Shown: piece by piece, positions 17,430 through 25,109 of the stretch
Layout of the letters: each line of letters begins with the position of its first letter
How positions within the stretch are numbered: position 1 is the first letter of the stretch
Assembly (NCBI GenBank): GCA_022827885.1
Contig: JAJEIP010000005.1
Location: forward strand, 1-42,419
Origin: Candidatus Poribacteria bacterium
Lineage (GTDB): Bacteria; Poribacteria; WGA-4E; WGA-3G
Reading direction: 5' to 3'
DNA: 42,419 bases
The notes under the pieces: generated by a model
Database searches by the model: none
The model's input: only the letters and a program-made list of their open reading frames with translations
Told to the model about the DNA's origin: nothing
Program-made: the position numbers and the translations under genes

Positions 17430-17830
17430 GTGACTACCTTTAGTTGTTGGTTTCGCGAGAGGCTCAACCCATAGGTGCCAATTTTAGGAAAACCCATCAT
17501 AGCATCGTAGGTTGGGTTGAGCGGAGCCGAGAAAAACGATATGGATAACCCAAGCACAGTTCAGCACTCTACACCGTCATATAAATCAAGGTTATAGCGA
17601 AACCCAACGGAAACCTACCCCATGTTTCCAGAGTTTGACGGAAAGAGCGTTGGGTTTCACTGGGTTTTTGGGTGTATATGCGGATATGTTAGATATGATG
17701 TATTTTGGCATACCGGCATTTGGTTTTCAACACCGTTCAACCCAACCTACAACACCATGGAAACCCTAAATTGATACCTATGGACTAAATATTAGTATAA
17801 CCCAACCTACGGGATATCCGCCCACTATCG
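17430..17830. repeat. Intergenic island of CCCAACCTAC-type repeats
   Basis: The 598-bp gap 17415-18012 is dominated by copies and half-copies of one element in both orientations: GTAGGTTGGGTTGAGC at 17508-17523, AACCCAACGG near 17601, GCGTTGGGTTTC near 17648, TTCAACCCAACCTAC at 17736-17750 and AACCCAACCTACGGG at 17799-17813. A further copy (CTCAACCCAACCTACG, 19090-19105) lies beyond the nuclease gene, so the gene is bracketed. Another low-complexity family (GGCTTTTGGTTG, GGCTTTCGGCGGTCAGCAG) fills 17880-17935, with similar text near 19025-19070. I see no coding region in the gap. Confidence 0.65.
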
Positions 17831-18012
17831 CAAGTGGTTGTTAAAAGAATAACAGATTTCAAGGGAAAGTCAAGGGGAAATGGCTTTTGGTTGTTGGCTT
17901 TCGGCGGTCAGCAGTTGGCAAGCATTGGAAATCAGGGTTCTCGCCTACCGGAAAACGGAAGGCCTTCGCAAAAAAAGTGGTATTCTTCATCAGGTTGTTG
18001 TATACTATTGGT

Positions 18013-19011
18013 ATGAAAAATAGCGATGTAACACAACCTGCATCTAACAGGAAGGGCTTACCGCACCATAGATTTGATATTGTCGCTAAGGATGCGATTT
18101 ACACGTTTCCCGAAGATGTACTCCAGTTTCTGATGCAGGGGTTGGATATCGAATTCCTTGAGCATCTTGAGAGTGAATTCACGACTGTCGAAACACGGCA
18201 GATGGATAGCTTAATAAAGGTGCTTCTCAACGGTGAACCGGCTTTGGTGCATTGCGAGTTTCAAACAAGTGACAGTACGCATTTGGAGATGGTGCGACGC
18301 AACGTTGGCTATTTGGGTAGGTGTTATGAAAGATATGGGTTGCCGATCTTTTCGCATGTCATCTACCTGCGTCCGGATGCCGGTAGAAACGACTCAGGGG
18401 GATATGTTCAGGACCTCCGAGGCTACCGTTTCATCGTTGAATATAAAGTGATTCGGCTTATCGAAGTGGAGGGCACAGCGGTGCTTGAGGCGCAGCAGCC
18501 GGGTTTAATACCGTTTTGTCCATTGATGAAGCCGCCGATTGGCATGGACACACTGCAGTGGATACATCAATGTGTTGAGACGACGAAAGGGTTGTCATTA
18601 GATGCCCCGACTCGGGATAACCTGCTGTTGGATCTATGGGTGATGGGAGGGTTGGTTCATGAGCCGCAAGCGATAACGCATCTTTTTCCGGAGGACATTA
18701 TGCAAGAATCATCTGTTTACCAATATATTACCGAAAAGGCGAAAGCAGAAGGGCTTGAACAAGGGCTTGAACAAGGGCTTGAACAGGGGCTTAAACAGGG
18801 GCTTGAACAAGGGAGACGAGAAGCCGTTGTTGACAGCATTCTCCAACTCTTAGATGTTCGGTTTGAGGCGAACGCCGTGCAAATATTAAAGCCTGCGCTT
18901 GAGGCGATTGATGATTTAGGACGCCTCAAACACCTGCTTCGCGAGGCAGTGGAGACCGGGAGTCTTGAAGCGTTCATCAGCGGTTTAATAACTAATGGCG
19001 ATTCCGTTTGA
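18013..19011 (+). CDS. Rpn/YhgA-like PD-(D/E)XK nuclease family protein
   Basis: A 332-aa protein of the Rpn family (recombination-promoting nuclease, formerly putative transposase). The nuclease core is visible in residues 15-130: HRFDIVAKDAIY, DVLQFL, then RQMDSLIKVLLNGEPALVHCEFQT, which carries the expected D...ExQ catalytic pattern, and MVRRNVGYLGRCYERYGLPIFSHVIYLRP. Residues 247-266 are five Glu/Lys-Gln-Gly-Leu repeats encoded by a 12-bp tandem repeat. A helical C-terminus follows. I chose the ATG at 18013, because upstream in-frame codons read through repeat DNA. TATACT at 18001-18006 could be a -10 box giving a very short leader. It is the only plus-strand gene between two minus-strand blocks and is surrounded by repeats, suggesting insertion. 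Confidence 0.8.
   Translation: MKNSDVTQPASNRKGLPHHRFDIVAKDAIYTFPEDVLQFLMQGLDIEFLEHLESEFTTVETRQMDSLIKVLLNGEPALVHCEFQTSDSTHLEMVRRNVGYLGRCYERYGLPIFSHVIYLRPDAGRNDSGGYVQDLRGYRFIVEYKVIRLIEVEGTAVLEAQQPGLIPFCPLMKPPIGMDTLQWIHQCVETTKGLSLDAPTRDNLLLDLWVMGGLVHEPQAITHLFPEDIMQESSVYQYITEKAKAEGLEQGLEQGLEQGLKQGLEQGRREAVVDSILQLLDVRFEANAVQILKPALEAIDDLGRLKHLLREAVETGSLEAFISGLITNGDSV
18751..18810 (+). repeat. 12-bp tandem repeat, five copies, in frame
   Basis: Five units of GGGCTTGAACAA (unit 3 ends in CAG; unit 4 is GGGCTTAAACAG) encode (G-L-E/K-Q) repeats within the Rpn-like protein. The period is a multiple of three, so slippage would change length without a frameshift. Confidence 0.9.
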
Positions 19012-19111
19012 TCGGAACGTCTTTTGGTTAGATGGTTCTTGGTGGCCAACCATCAGCAGTCGGTGGTTATGTCAATTAGGGCTTCAGCACTCAACCCAAC
19101 CTACGTTGCCC

Positions 19112-20242
19112 TCAATACCGGTTTTTGAGGTGCCCCCACGTCGTCGCGAGTTTGCCTTTAGCATTGACAGGCAACGTTAGCGGGTGGTCAAGCAACAACG
19201 TAATCATTTGCTTGAGTTTCGCCTCGCGAGCGATTGCCAACGCACTGCGTCCCTGCTTATCCCTTAGAAACGGCTTGATGTCCTTATGGGCGAGGAGCGT
19301 GGTGACCAATTCCTCAAAACCGTTCAATACGGCGTGGTGTAATGCCGTCAAACCCTCCGTATCTTGCGCATTGACATCTAAGTTGCTATCGTCCTCAATC
19401 ACCTTGATTGCCCAGTAGGCATCCCCCTGCTTGATTTCAAAGATCAGTGGATATTTCGGACGGCAGCCGTGCGGGACTTTCTCCAACTCATAGTTAGGAA
19501 AAAAACAGTCTTCCAGCGGCAGCTGCTCGTGCACATGCTTATAGAGCCAGACAACACCGTTGATGTCATCCACACCGAGAGGTTCGAGACCATCAAGTGC
19601 AACAGGATCATTCGCAGCAGCGACTGGATGGACAGGCATATGCTCGCTCATCACCGCGGCCGGTTGTGTGCCCCTGGTTCCGGCTAAGCCACCTCGGCTA
19701 ATACCTGGCTTATTCCGATCTACAAACGGGATATAGGTGTCCGCTAAACCGAAGGTATGGCCTGTTTCATGAACAAGTGAGTCAATAAAGTGCTGCACTA
19801 CTTTCGTACCGTCACGCAGGTCGATGCCGGGACTATTCCCTCCTATGTGTGCATTAGAATTACGCTGTTCGCAATGGAAGATGATCCACAGGTCGGCAGC
19901 CCGGCGGGCACCCCCATTGTTAGCATTACGTTGGTATCGGAAATCGTTGACGATCGGCTTAGGGGTATAGTTGCGTAGGGGTTGCAACCACGTCTGCAGT
20001 GCCTTAGTAATTGCGGCGGTCAGTGCTGCGTCGTTCTCTCTTGCCTCTGGCGGACAATCGTCGCCATAGCCATAACTGATGGTCCAGTGCGGGGCATGCA
20101 CCTTGTCAACCAAGACGTTAAAATGTCTGCCAAACTCATGATTGAAAGTCATGAACCCACGTGCCGCCGGTGCGACACTGAAGCACAAGATGCCTACTAA
20201 CACAAGAGAGCAGTAAAAGTTGGTTTTTTTCAATAATTTCAT
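19112..20242 (-). CDS. Secreted metzincin-type metalloprotease with ankyrin repeats and KLATTWG tag
   Basis: A 376-aa protein with a signal peptide (MKLLKKTNFYCSLVLVGILC...APAARG). The zinc-protease motif HETGHTFGLAD lies at residues 158-168 (HExxHxxGxxD, zinc ligands H158, H162 and D168, catalytic E159), with M188 in AAVMSEH as a candidate Met-turn. From about residue 272 there are ankyrin-like repeats (VNAQDTEGLTALHHAVLNGFEELVTTLLAH, DKQGRSALAIAREAKLKQMITLLLDH). The C-terminus is KLATTWGHLKNRY. The start at 20242 has GGGGA just upstream; an in-frame ATG at 20320 lies inside the neighbouring gene. It is a tandem paralogue of the next gene. Substrate and target are unknown. Confidence 0.83.
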   Translation of the reverse strand: MKLLKKTNFYCSLVLVGILCFSVAPAARGFMTFNHEFGRHFNVLVDKVHAPHWTISYGYGDDCPPEARENDAALTAAITKALQTWLQPLRNYTPKPIVNDFRYQRNANNGGARRAADLWIIFHCEQRNSNAHIGGNSPGIDLRDGTKVVQHFIDSLVHETGHTFGLADTYIPFVDRNKPGISRGGLAGTRGTQPAAVMSEHMPVHPVAAANDPVALDGLEPLGVDDINGVVWLYKHVHEQLPLEDCFFPNYELEKVPHGCRPKYPLIFEIKQGDAYWAIKVIEDDSNLDVNAQDTEGLTALHHAVLNGFEELVTTLLAHKDIKPFLRDKQGRSALAIAREAKLKQMITLLLDHPLTLPVNAKGKLATTWGHLKNRY

Positions 20243-20292
20243 ATGTGTCCCCGCTACGGTTTTCCCCAACACGAATAAAGCCTGGATTTCCG

Positions 20293-21564
20293 TTAATATT
20301 GCTTTTTGAGGTGTCCCCATGTTGTCGCCAACTTCCCTTTGGCATTGACAGGCAACGTTAGCGGGTGGTCAAGCAACAGGTGGATCATCCGCTCGAGTTT
20401 GTTTTCACGGGTGATCTGTAGGGGACTGTGTCCTTGCGTGTTGCGCAGGAAGGGGAGAATATCCTTGTGAGCGAGCAGCTCCTCGACGGCCTCATCTAAC
20501 TCATGCGACACTGCGTAGTGGAGTGCTGTCATGCCATCTTCGTCTTGGGCATTGACATTGATAGAGTGGTTAAACAGAATGTTCTCCCGGTCCAAGGCAA
20601 CCCTCTGACCCAGCAGAACTTTGAGAAGTGTGTCGTATCCGTGTAGCACTGCGTAGTGGAGTGCCGTCATATCGTTATCATCTTGGGCATTGACATCAAT
20701 ATTCTCGTCGTCTCTAAGAACAAAAATAGCACCTATCTCCGAAACATGCTTGATCTCAAAGATGAGGGGATGCTTGGGCACACAGCCGAGGGGCTCGTGT
20801 TCGAGTTGATAGTCGCTGAAGAAGCAGTCTCTAATTGACAAGCCTTCGTAAGCCAGCTTGTAGAGATAGACGATACCGTTCTTATCGTCCTTGCCAAGCA
20901 TCCCTTCCTCTCTATGTCTGGAAGCTCCCATCATGATCGAACTCGGCTGTGTGCCTCTGGTGGAGTCTAATCCGCCTTTGGTAAGCCATCGCTTAAGCCA
21001 TCGCTCGTCTCCGTTCTCCCGTGTGTAGGTGTCTGCCAAGCCAAAAATATGCCCCATCTCGTGTAAGAGGCTTGTCATAAATCCTGTTCGTTCTACGTTT
21101 GTAGTTGCACGCTGTTTGATGCCCGGTGAACCCTGGCCTATGAATGCCCTTGATGCACCGATGTTACAATAGAAGGTAATGCCGAAGTCGGCGGCTTGCC
21201 AATCATCGTTGAGTTTGTATCGGAAGTCGTTGACGATCGGACGGTCGGTGTATTCACGCAACGGCTGCAACCACATCTGCAGTGCCTCAGTAACCGCATC
21301 GGTCAACGCTGCGTCGTTATTCTGCTCCTCTGGAGGACAATTATCGCCATAACTGTAATGGATAACCCAGTGGTCTGCATGCACCTTCTTCACCAAGGTG
21401 TTGAGATCCTCCCTACCTTCGTGCTCAAACACGATGAATCCGCGTGCCGCCGGTGCGATGCTGAGGCATAAAATACATGCTAACACAAGGAGGATAAGAA
21501 CATTCCTCTTTTTCAAAGGGTACATAGAAATCGTGTGTCTGTGAAACAAGCCTGGAACTGGCAT
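20293..21564 (-). CDS. Secreted metzincin-type metalloprotease with ankyrin repeats and KLATTWG tag, paralogue
   Basis: A 423-aa protein with the same plan as its neighbour: a signal peptide ending in SIAPAARG, HEMGHIFGLAD at 168-178 (H168, E169, H172, D178), a PSSIMMGAS Met-turn candidate, ankyrin repeats (VNAQDDNDMTALHYAVLHGYDTLL, then an additional one: VNAQDEDGMTALHYAVSHELDEAVEELLAH) and the C-terminal KLATTWGHLKKQY. It has one more ankyrin repeat than its paralogue, inserted around residues 315-345. The ATG at 21564 is backed by an AAAGGAGGAG site about ten bases upstream; an in-frame ATG at 21525 also fits the signal peptide. A 50-bp gap separates it from the downstream paralogue, so they are probably co-transcribed. 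Confidence 0.83.
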   Translation of the reverse strand: MPVPGLFHRHTISMYPLKKRNVLILLVLACILCLSIAPAARGFIVFEHEGREDLNTLVKKVHADHWVIHYSYGDNCPPEEQNNDAALTDAVTEALQMWLQPLREYTDRPIVNDFRYKLNDDWQAADFGITFYCNIGASRAFIGQGSPGIKQRATTNVERTGFMTSLLHEMGHIFGLADTYTRENGDERWLKRWLTKGGLDSTRGTQPSSIMMGASRHREEGMLGKDDKNGIVYLYKLAYEGLSIRDCFFSDYQLEHEPLGCVPKHPLIFEIKHVSEIGAIFVLRDDENIDVNAQDDNDMTALHYAVLHGYDTLLKVLLGQRVALDRENILFNHSINVNAQDEDGMTALHYAVSHELDEAVEELLAHKDILPFLRNTQGHSPLQITRENKLERMIHLLLDHPLTLPVNAKGKLATTWGHLKKQY

Positions 21565-21898
21565 CGGAGAAGTCTCCTCCTTTTTAAAAGACCCTTGAGT
21601 CGGTTTTCATCAATACGTGGTATTGTGTTCGTAGATGGGAATCTTCTTCATCACGCACCACAGACATCAACGGTAAAAGTATATGAGGTTTTCCGAAAAA
21701 ACTCAAGAAAAGGGGAGCGTGCCTACTACTTTTATAATAACGCCCACAATTATTTGGACACGGCAAGATTGGCGAGTGTTTTGGGCAGGCACAAGACCAA
21801 GAAACACCCAAGCAAAAAACCCCTACAAGTGTTCACCTATTTTCGGGTTTTACTATAACGTGTTTACGGCACGACGGCGCGTGCTTACTACTATTAAA
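21565..21898. other. Intergenic region with hairpins, no gene
   Basis: This 334-bp A/T-rich gap lies between two minus-strand genes. It contains a hairpin GCACG-ACGGCG-CGTGC (21869-21884) just past the TolB-like gene, then, read on the minus strand, AAAACCC and GGGGTTTTTT flanking a long loop (about 21818-21857), which may be a weak terminator. The promoter for the metalloprotease pair is at 21678-21706. I see no supported coding region. Confidence 0.45.
21678..21706 (-). promoter_or_regulatory. Candidate promoter for the metalloprotease-ankyrin pair
   Basis: On the minus strand, TTGAGT (21706-21701) and TATACT (21683-21678) are separated by 17 bp; matches are 4 of 6 and 5 of 6. The predicted leader of about 105 nt ends in a strong ribosome-binding site before the ATG at 21564. 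Confidence 0.5.
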
Positions 21899-23293
21899 CT
21901 ACAACCCAGCGAGTCTCGCCTTCAACGCCTGTATTTGGACGGGTTTTGTCAAATCCATGAGATAGATCCGCATGTGATCGGAACGGTCGGAACTGAAAAC
22001 GAGGGTTTTTCCATCTTTTGAGAGGCTCGGTTCAAAATGCGCACCGATATGGTTTGTGAGCTGGGTTTTGTTGGTGCCGTCTGCGTTCATCGTCCAGAGC
22101 GTATAACGGTTATGCGCGTTCGAGACATAGAGTATCCGTTTGCCGTCTGGACTGAAGGTGGGGTGGTAATGGCTCGCGTTCTCAAAAGTTAACTGCTTTA
22201 CTGAGCCACCTCCGGCATTGACACTGAAAAGTTGGTAGATGTCGTCCACCATTCCGGTAAAAGCGATCTGCTTTCCATTGGGTGCCCACGTTGGATGCCC
22301 ATCGTCTACATCGTTATGCGTCAGTTGTTTCTTGTTGGTGCCGTCGATATGAATGGCGTAGATTTCTAACGTGGCGTTGTTCTCGGTGCTCCCAGGTCCA
22401 CTGGCGGTTTCCTGCGTCGGTGCTTTGGATTCAAAGGCGATTTGTTGCCCATCCGGTGAAAAGACAGGGGCACGCTGCGCGCCCTCTATATCGATGAGTG
22501 GACGTTGGTTTCTTCCATCGACATCCATGAGGTAGATCGTCGCAGTCCTCGGGTCGGAACCACTCGCTTGGACAGACGGGAGCATCATCCCGCCACGGGT
22601 GCGCTCAGAAACAAAGGCGATAGATTTACCATCTGGTGAAAAAGCAGGCATGTATTCATCGAGTTCATCGGTATGCGTCAGCTGCTGTAGCGTGCGAGTC
22701 GTGAGATCCATGAGATACAACTCAGCGTTCTCGAGACGATTTGAAGCGAAAGCAAGCCATTTTCCATCGGGTGAAATTGCGGGACTATAATCGTCGGTAT
22801 ACTTTGCAGTAAACGTCATCATATTCCCTTTTTCAGTAAAGGTCTGCTCGTAGTCGTCGCTACCTTCAGTGCGAATCCGCTGAACGTGGTAGGCATCCCC
22901 TGTGAGACCTGCGATCTGAAGGAGGATTTCCTTTTTTGGGGAGCCGCTCAGCAGACTTTGGAATTCGGTGAGGGCAACGGAACGGTTACCACTGTGCCAG
23001 TAGACGCGCCCGAGTGCGAGTGTTATTTCGCCGCGTTTCGGTGCCAATTTTGTAGCATCTCTGAATGCATTGACGGCTTGCGTAGCATCTCCTAATCCTT
23101 CATACGCCAAACCGAGTTGATAATAAGCCTCGGCGTTGGAAGGATTCTGCTTAAGTGCTGCCTGAAACTGCTGAATGGCAGACGGAGTGTCACCCGTTTT
23201 AAGAAAGGCTTTGCCCCGCTCAATCGTGGGATCCCCTCCGCACGCAAGCAGGATTAAGAGTGTAGAAATGAATAGATAGAAATAGTTTCTCAT
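21899..23293 (-). CDS. TPR and TolB-like (PD40) beta-propeller lipoprotein
   Basis: A 464-aa protein. The signal peptide ends in the lipobox LLAC (C18). Residues 22-130 hold three TPRs (GDTPSAIQQFQAALKQNPSNAEAYYQLGLAYEGLGDATQAVNAF and following). From about residue 150 there are six PD40/WD40-like blades with repeated SPDGKWLAFASNR, SPDGKSIAFVSER, SPDGQQIAFESK, APNGKQIAFTG, SPDGKRILYVSN and SKDGKTLVFSSDR, as in TolB. It is likely a periplasmic or surface-exposed binding protein. Its ATG overlaps the stop of the UnbV gene upstream as ATGA (23290-23293), so the two are translationally coupled and may act together. Confidence 0.87.
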   Translation of the reverse strand: MRNYFYLFISTLLILLACGGDPTIERGKAFLKTGDTPSAIQQFQAALKQNPSNAEAYYQLGLAYEGLGDATQAVNAFRDATKLAPKRGEITLALGRVYWHSGNRSVALTEFQSLLSGSPKKEILLQIAGLTGDAYHVQRIRTEGSDDYEQTFTEKGNMMTFTAKYTDDYSPAISPDGKWLAFASNRLENAELYLMDLTTRTLQQLTHTDELDEYMPAFSPDGKSIAFVSERTRGGMMLPSVQASGSDPRTATIYLMDVDGRNQRPLIDIEGAQRAPVFSPDGQQIAFESKAPTQETASGPGSTENNATLEIYAIHIDGTNKKQLTHNDVDDGHPTWAPNGKQIAFTGMVDDIYQLFSVNAGGGSVKQLTFENASHYHPTFSPDGKRILYVSNAHNRYTLWTMNADGTNKTQLTNHIGAHFEPSLSKDGKTLVFSSDRSDHMRIYLMDLTKPVQIQALKARLAGL

Positions 23294-24939
23294 TTTTGCG
23301 TTATACGGATTCGCTGGTTTGCTGGAACGTTATGAAGTTTCTGCGTTTCTCCGTTCTGCCACGTAACCTGTAAGGTCTCAATCTGTGTCGCATCTCCCAC
23401 GCCAAATTCCGCGACGAAACTGTTAGCGGACATGTAACTCTCACCGGCGTAAATTTCTCGGACCTGCGTCTGATCCGCCGTTTTCACCTGAATTTTCGCG
23501 CCGATAGCATCGCGATTCGCACCTGCTCCCACGAGTTTGACATACACCCAATTGCTACGGTTTCCGCCCTCATTCCGCAACAGTGTCGGTGGAGCATGGT
23601 TGTTGACGATAAAAATATCGATATCGCCATCATTATCATAGTCTCCAAACGCCGCACCACGACCGACTCGGAGTGGGAGCGCCGCGATGCCTGCCTCTTG
23701 ACTCACATTGGTGAATGTTTCGTCTCCATTGTTTCGGAACAACATATCCGCCTGCGGGATAAGCACCTCTGGACGTTTTAGCTCCTGGAAAGTGCTGCCA
23801 TTCGTCACAAAGATATCCAAATCCCCATCGTTGTCGTAGTCAAAGAGGGTCGTGCCCCACCCGATCTGTTTAATGCTCTCTTCAGCAAGCAGAGACGTAT
23901 ACGATTCATCTACGAATCTGATCTGTCCAGTGGCATCGTCCTCTGCGAATAAATTCCTATAGAGGGCGTTTTCTTCGTCCACCCAATGGCTCATAAAGAG
24001 ATCGATATCCCCATCGGCATCGTAATCGCCAGCGGTGAGTCCCATAGAACCGCGGAAATCCGCTGCCCACGACTCAGTGCTGACATCCGTAAAGTTGCCA
24101 CTGCCATCGTTGCGATAGATATGGTTTGTGGTGGTATCATTAGCGACGTAAAGGTCCAGATCGTTATCGTTATCAAAGTCGCTAAAGAGGGCTTGCATGC
24201 TTCTACCGCCTCCTGCCGCGATACCCGTTTCAGCGGTTGCATCCGTAAAAGTGCCGTCCCCATTGTTACGATAGAAGACGTTATCTTGGGGTTCAAAAAC
24301 ATGCGGATTCAGGGCACTGGGCACGGGTTTTCCAGATTGTAGGGACTCCTCCTTCATCTGTTCCAACTCTTCTAAGTCGTATGTGACATAGTTGCAAACG
24401 TAGAGATCCAAATCAGTGTCGCCGTCTACATCTGCGAAGGCGGCACCCGTGCTCCACAGTTCGCATCCAACGCCAGCAGCGTCCGTCACATCGGTAAAGG
24501 TGGCGTTTCCATTGTTCCGATAAAGGACATTCTCACCATAGTTAGTTAGGTAAAGATCGAGATCGGCGTCACCATCGTAATCTGCGAAAACGCACCCCAT
24601 CCCAAATCCTTGATGCCCAACACCTGCGGCACGCGTGATGTCTGTAAATGTCCCGTCACCGTTGTTAAGATAGAGGGCATTGGTGTTCCCTTTATTATTT
24701 TTTCCATCCTGTGTAAAGGGACCGGGGATATTGACGATGTAGAGGTCGATGTCTCCATCGTTATCTATATCGGCGAAGCCTGCACCGGAACCCATATCTT
24801 CTGGGAGCAGACTCGAACGGGTTCCGCTTGAATGCTGAAAACGGATACCGGCTTTGTTCGTGACATCAACAAAGGTAACAGCGTTTACAGTGATGGGTGT
24901 CAGAATAAAAATTGCGAGTGTTGCAAAGATGGAATGCAT
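23290..24939 (-). CDS. Secreted FG-GAP/VCBS and ASPIC-UnbV (CRTAC1-like) protein
   Basis: A 549-aa protein with a signal peptide (MHSIFATLAIFILTPITVNA). It starts with VTFVDVTNKAGIRFQHSSG, the standard opening of bacterial CRTAC1-type proteins. Multiple calcium-loop blades follow (ADIDNDGDIDLYIV, ADYDGDADLDLYL, ADVDGDTDLDLYV, SDFDNDNDLDLYV, GDYDADGDIDLFM, FDYDNDGDLDIFV, GDYDNDGDIDIFI). The C-terminus is an ASPIC/UnbV domain (SNWVYVKLVGAGANRDAIGAKI, YMSANSFVAEFGVG). There is no TPR in this protein; its coupled downstream partner supplies TPRs, whereas the 15075-17414 protein has both in one chain. Its function is otherwise unknown. Confidence 0.87.
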   Translation of the reverse strand: MHSIFATLAIFILTPITVNAVTFVDVTNKAGIRFQHSSGTRSSLLPEDMGSGAGFADIDNDGDIDLYIVNIPGPFTQDGKNNKGNTNALYLNNGDGTFTDITRAAGVGHQGFGMGCVFADYDGDADLDLYLTNYGENVLYRNNGNATFTDVTDAAGVGCELWSTGAAFADVDGDTDLDLYVCNYVTYDLEELEQMKEESLQSGKPVPSALNPHVFEPQDNVFYRNNGDGTFTDATAETGIAAGGGRSMQALFSDFDNDNDLDLYVANDTTTNHIYRNDGSGNFTDVSTESWAADFRGSMGLTAGDYDADGDIDLFMSHWVDEENALYRNLFAEDDATGQIRFVDESYTSLLAEESIKQIGWGTTLFDYDNDGDLDIFVTNGSTFQELKRPEVLIPQADMLFRNNGDETFTNVSQEAGIAALPLRVGRGAAFGDYDNDGDIDIFIVNNHAPPTLLRNEGGNRSNWVYVKLVGAGANRDAIGAKIQVKTADQTQVREIYAGESYMSANSFVAEFGVGDATQIETLQVTWQNGETQKLHNVPANQRIRITQK

Positions 24940-25109
24940 ATCAGTTTTTAATTTTTAGTTTTCGGTCTGAATTTTCAGAAAAGGAGGCAAGCCTGCAACA
25001 ATACGGAGAAATACGCAGAAACGCCCAAGCAAAAACACGCAGGCGATTCTTAAGCCAAAACCGTTATTAAACACATCGCATGCTTTGACGCCTCGCGAAC
25101 ATTTAAAAA

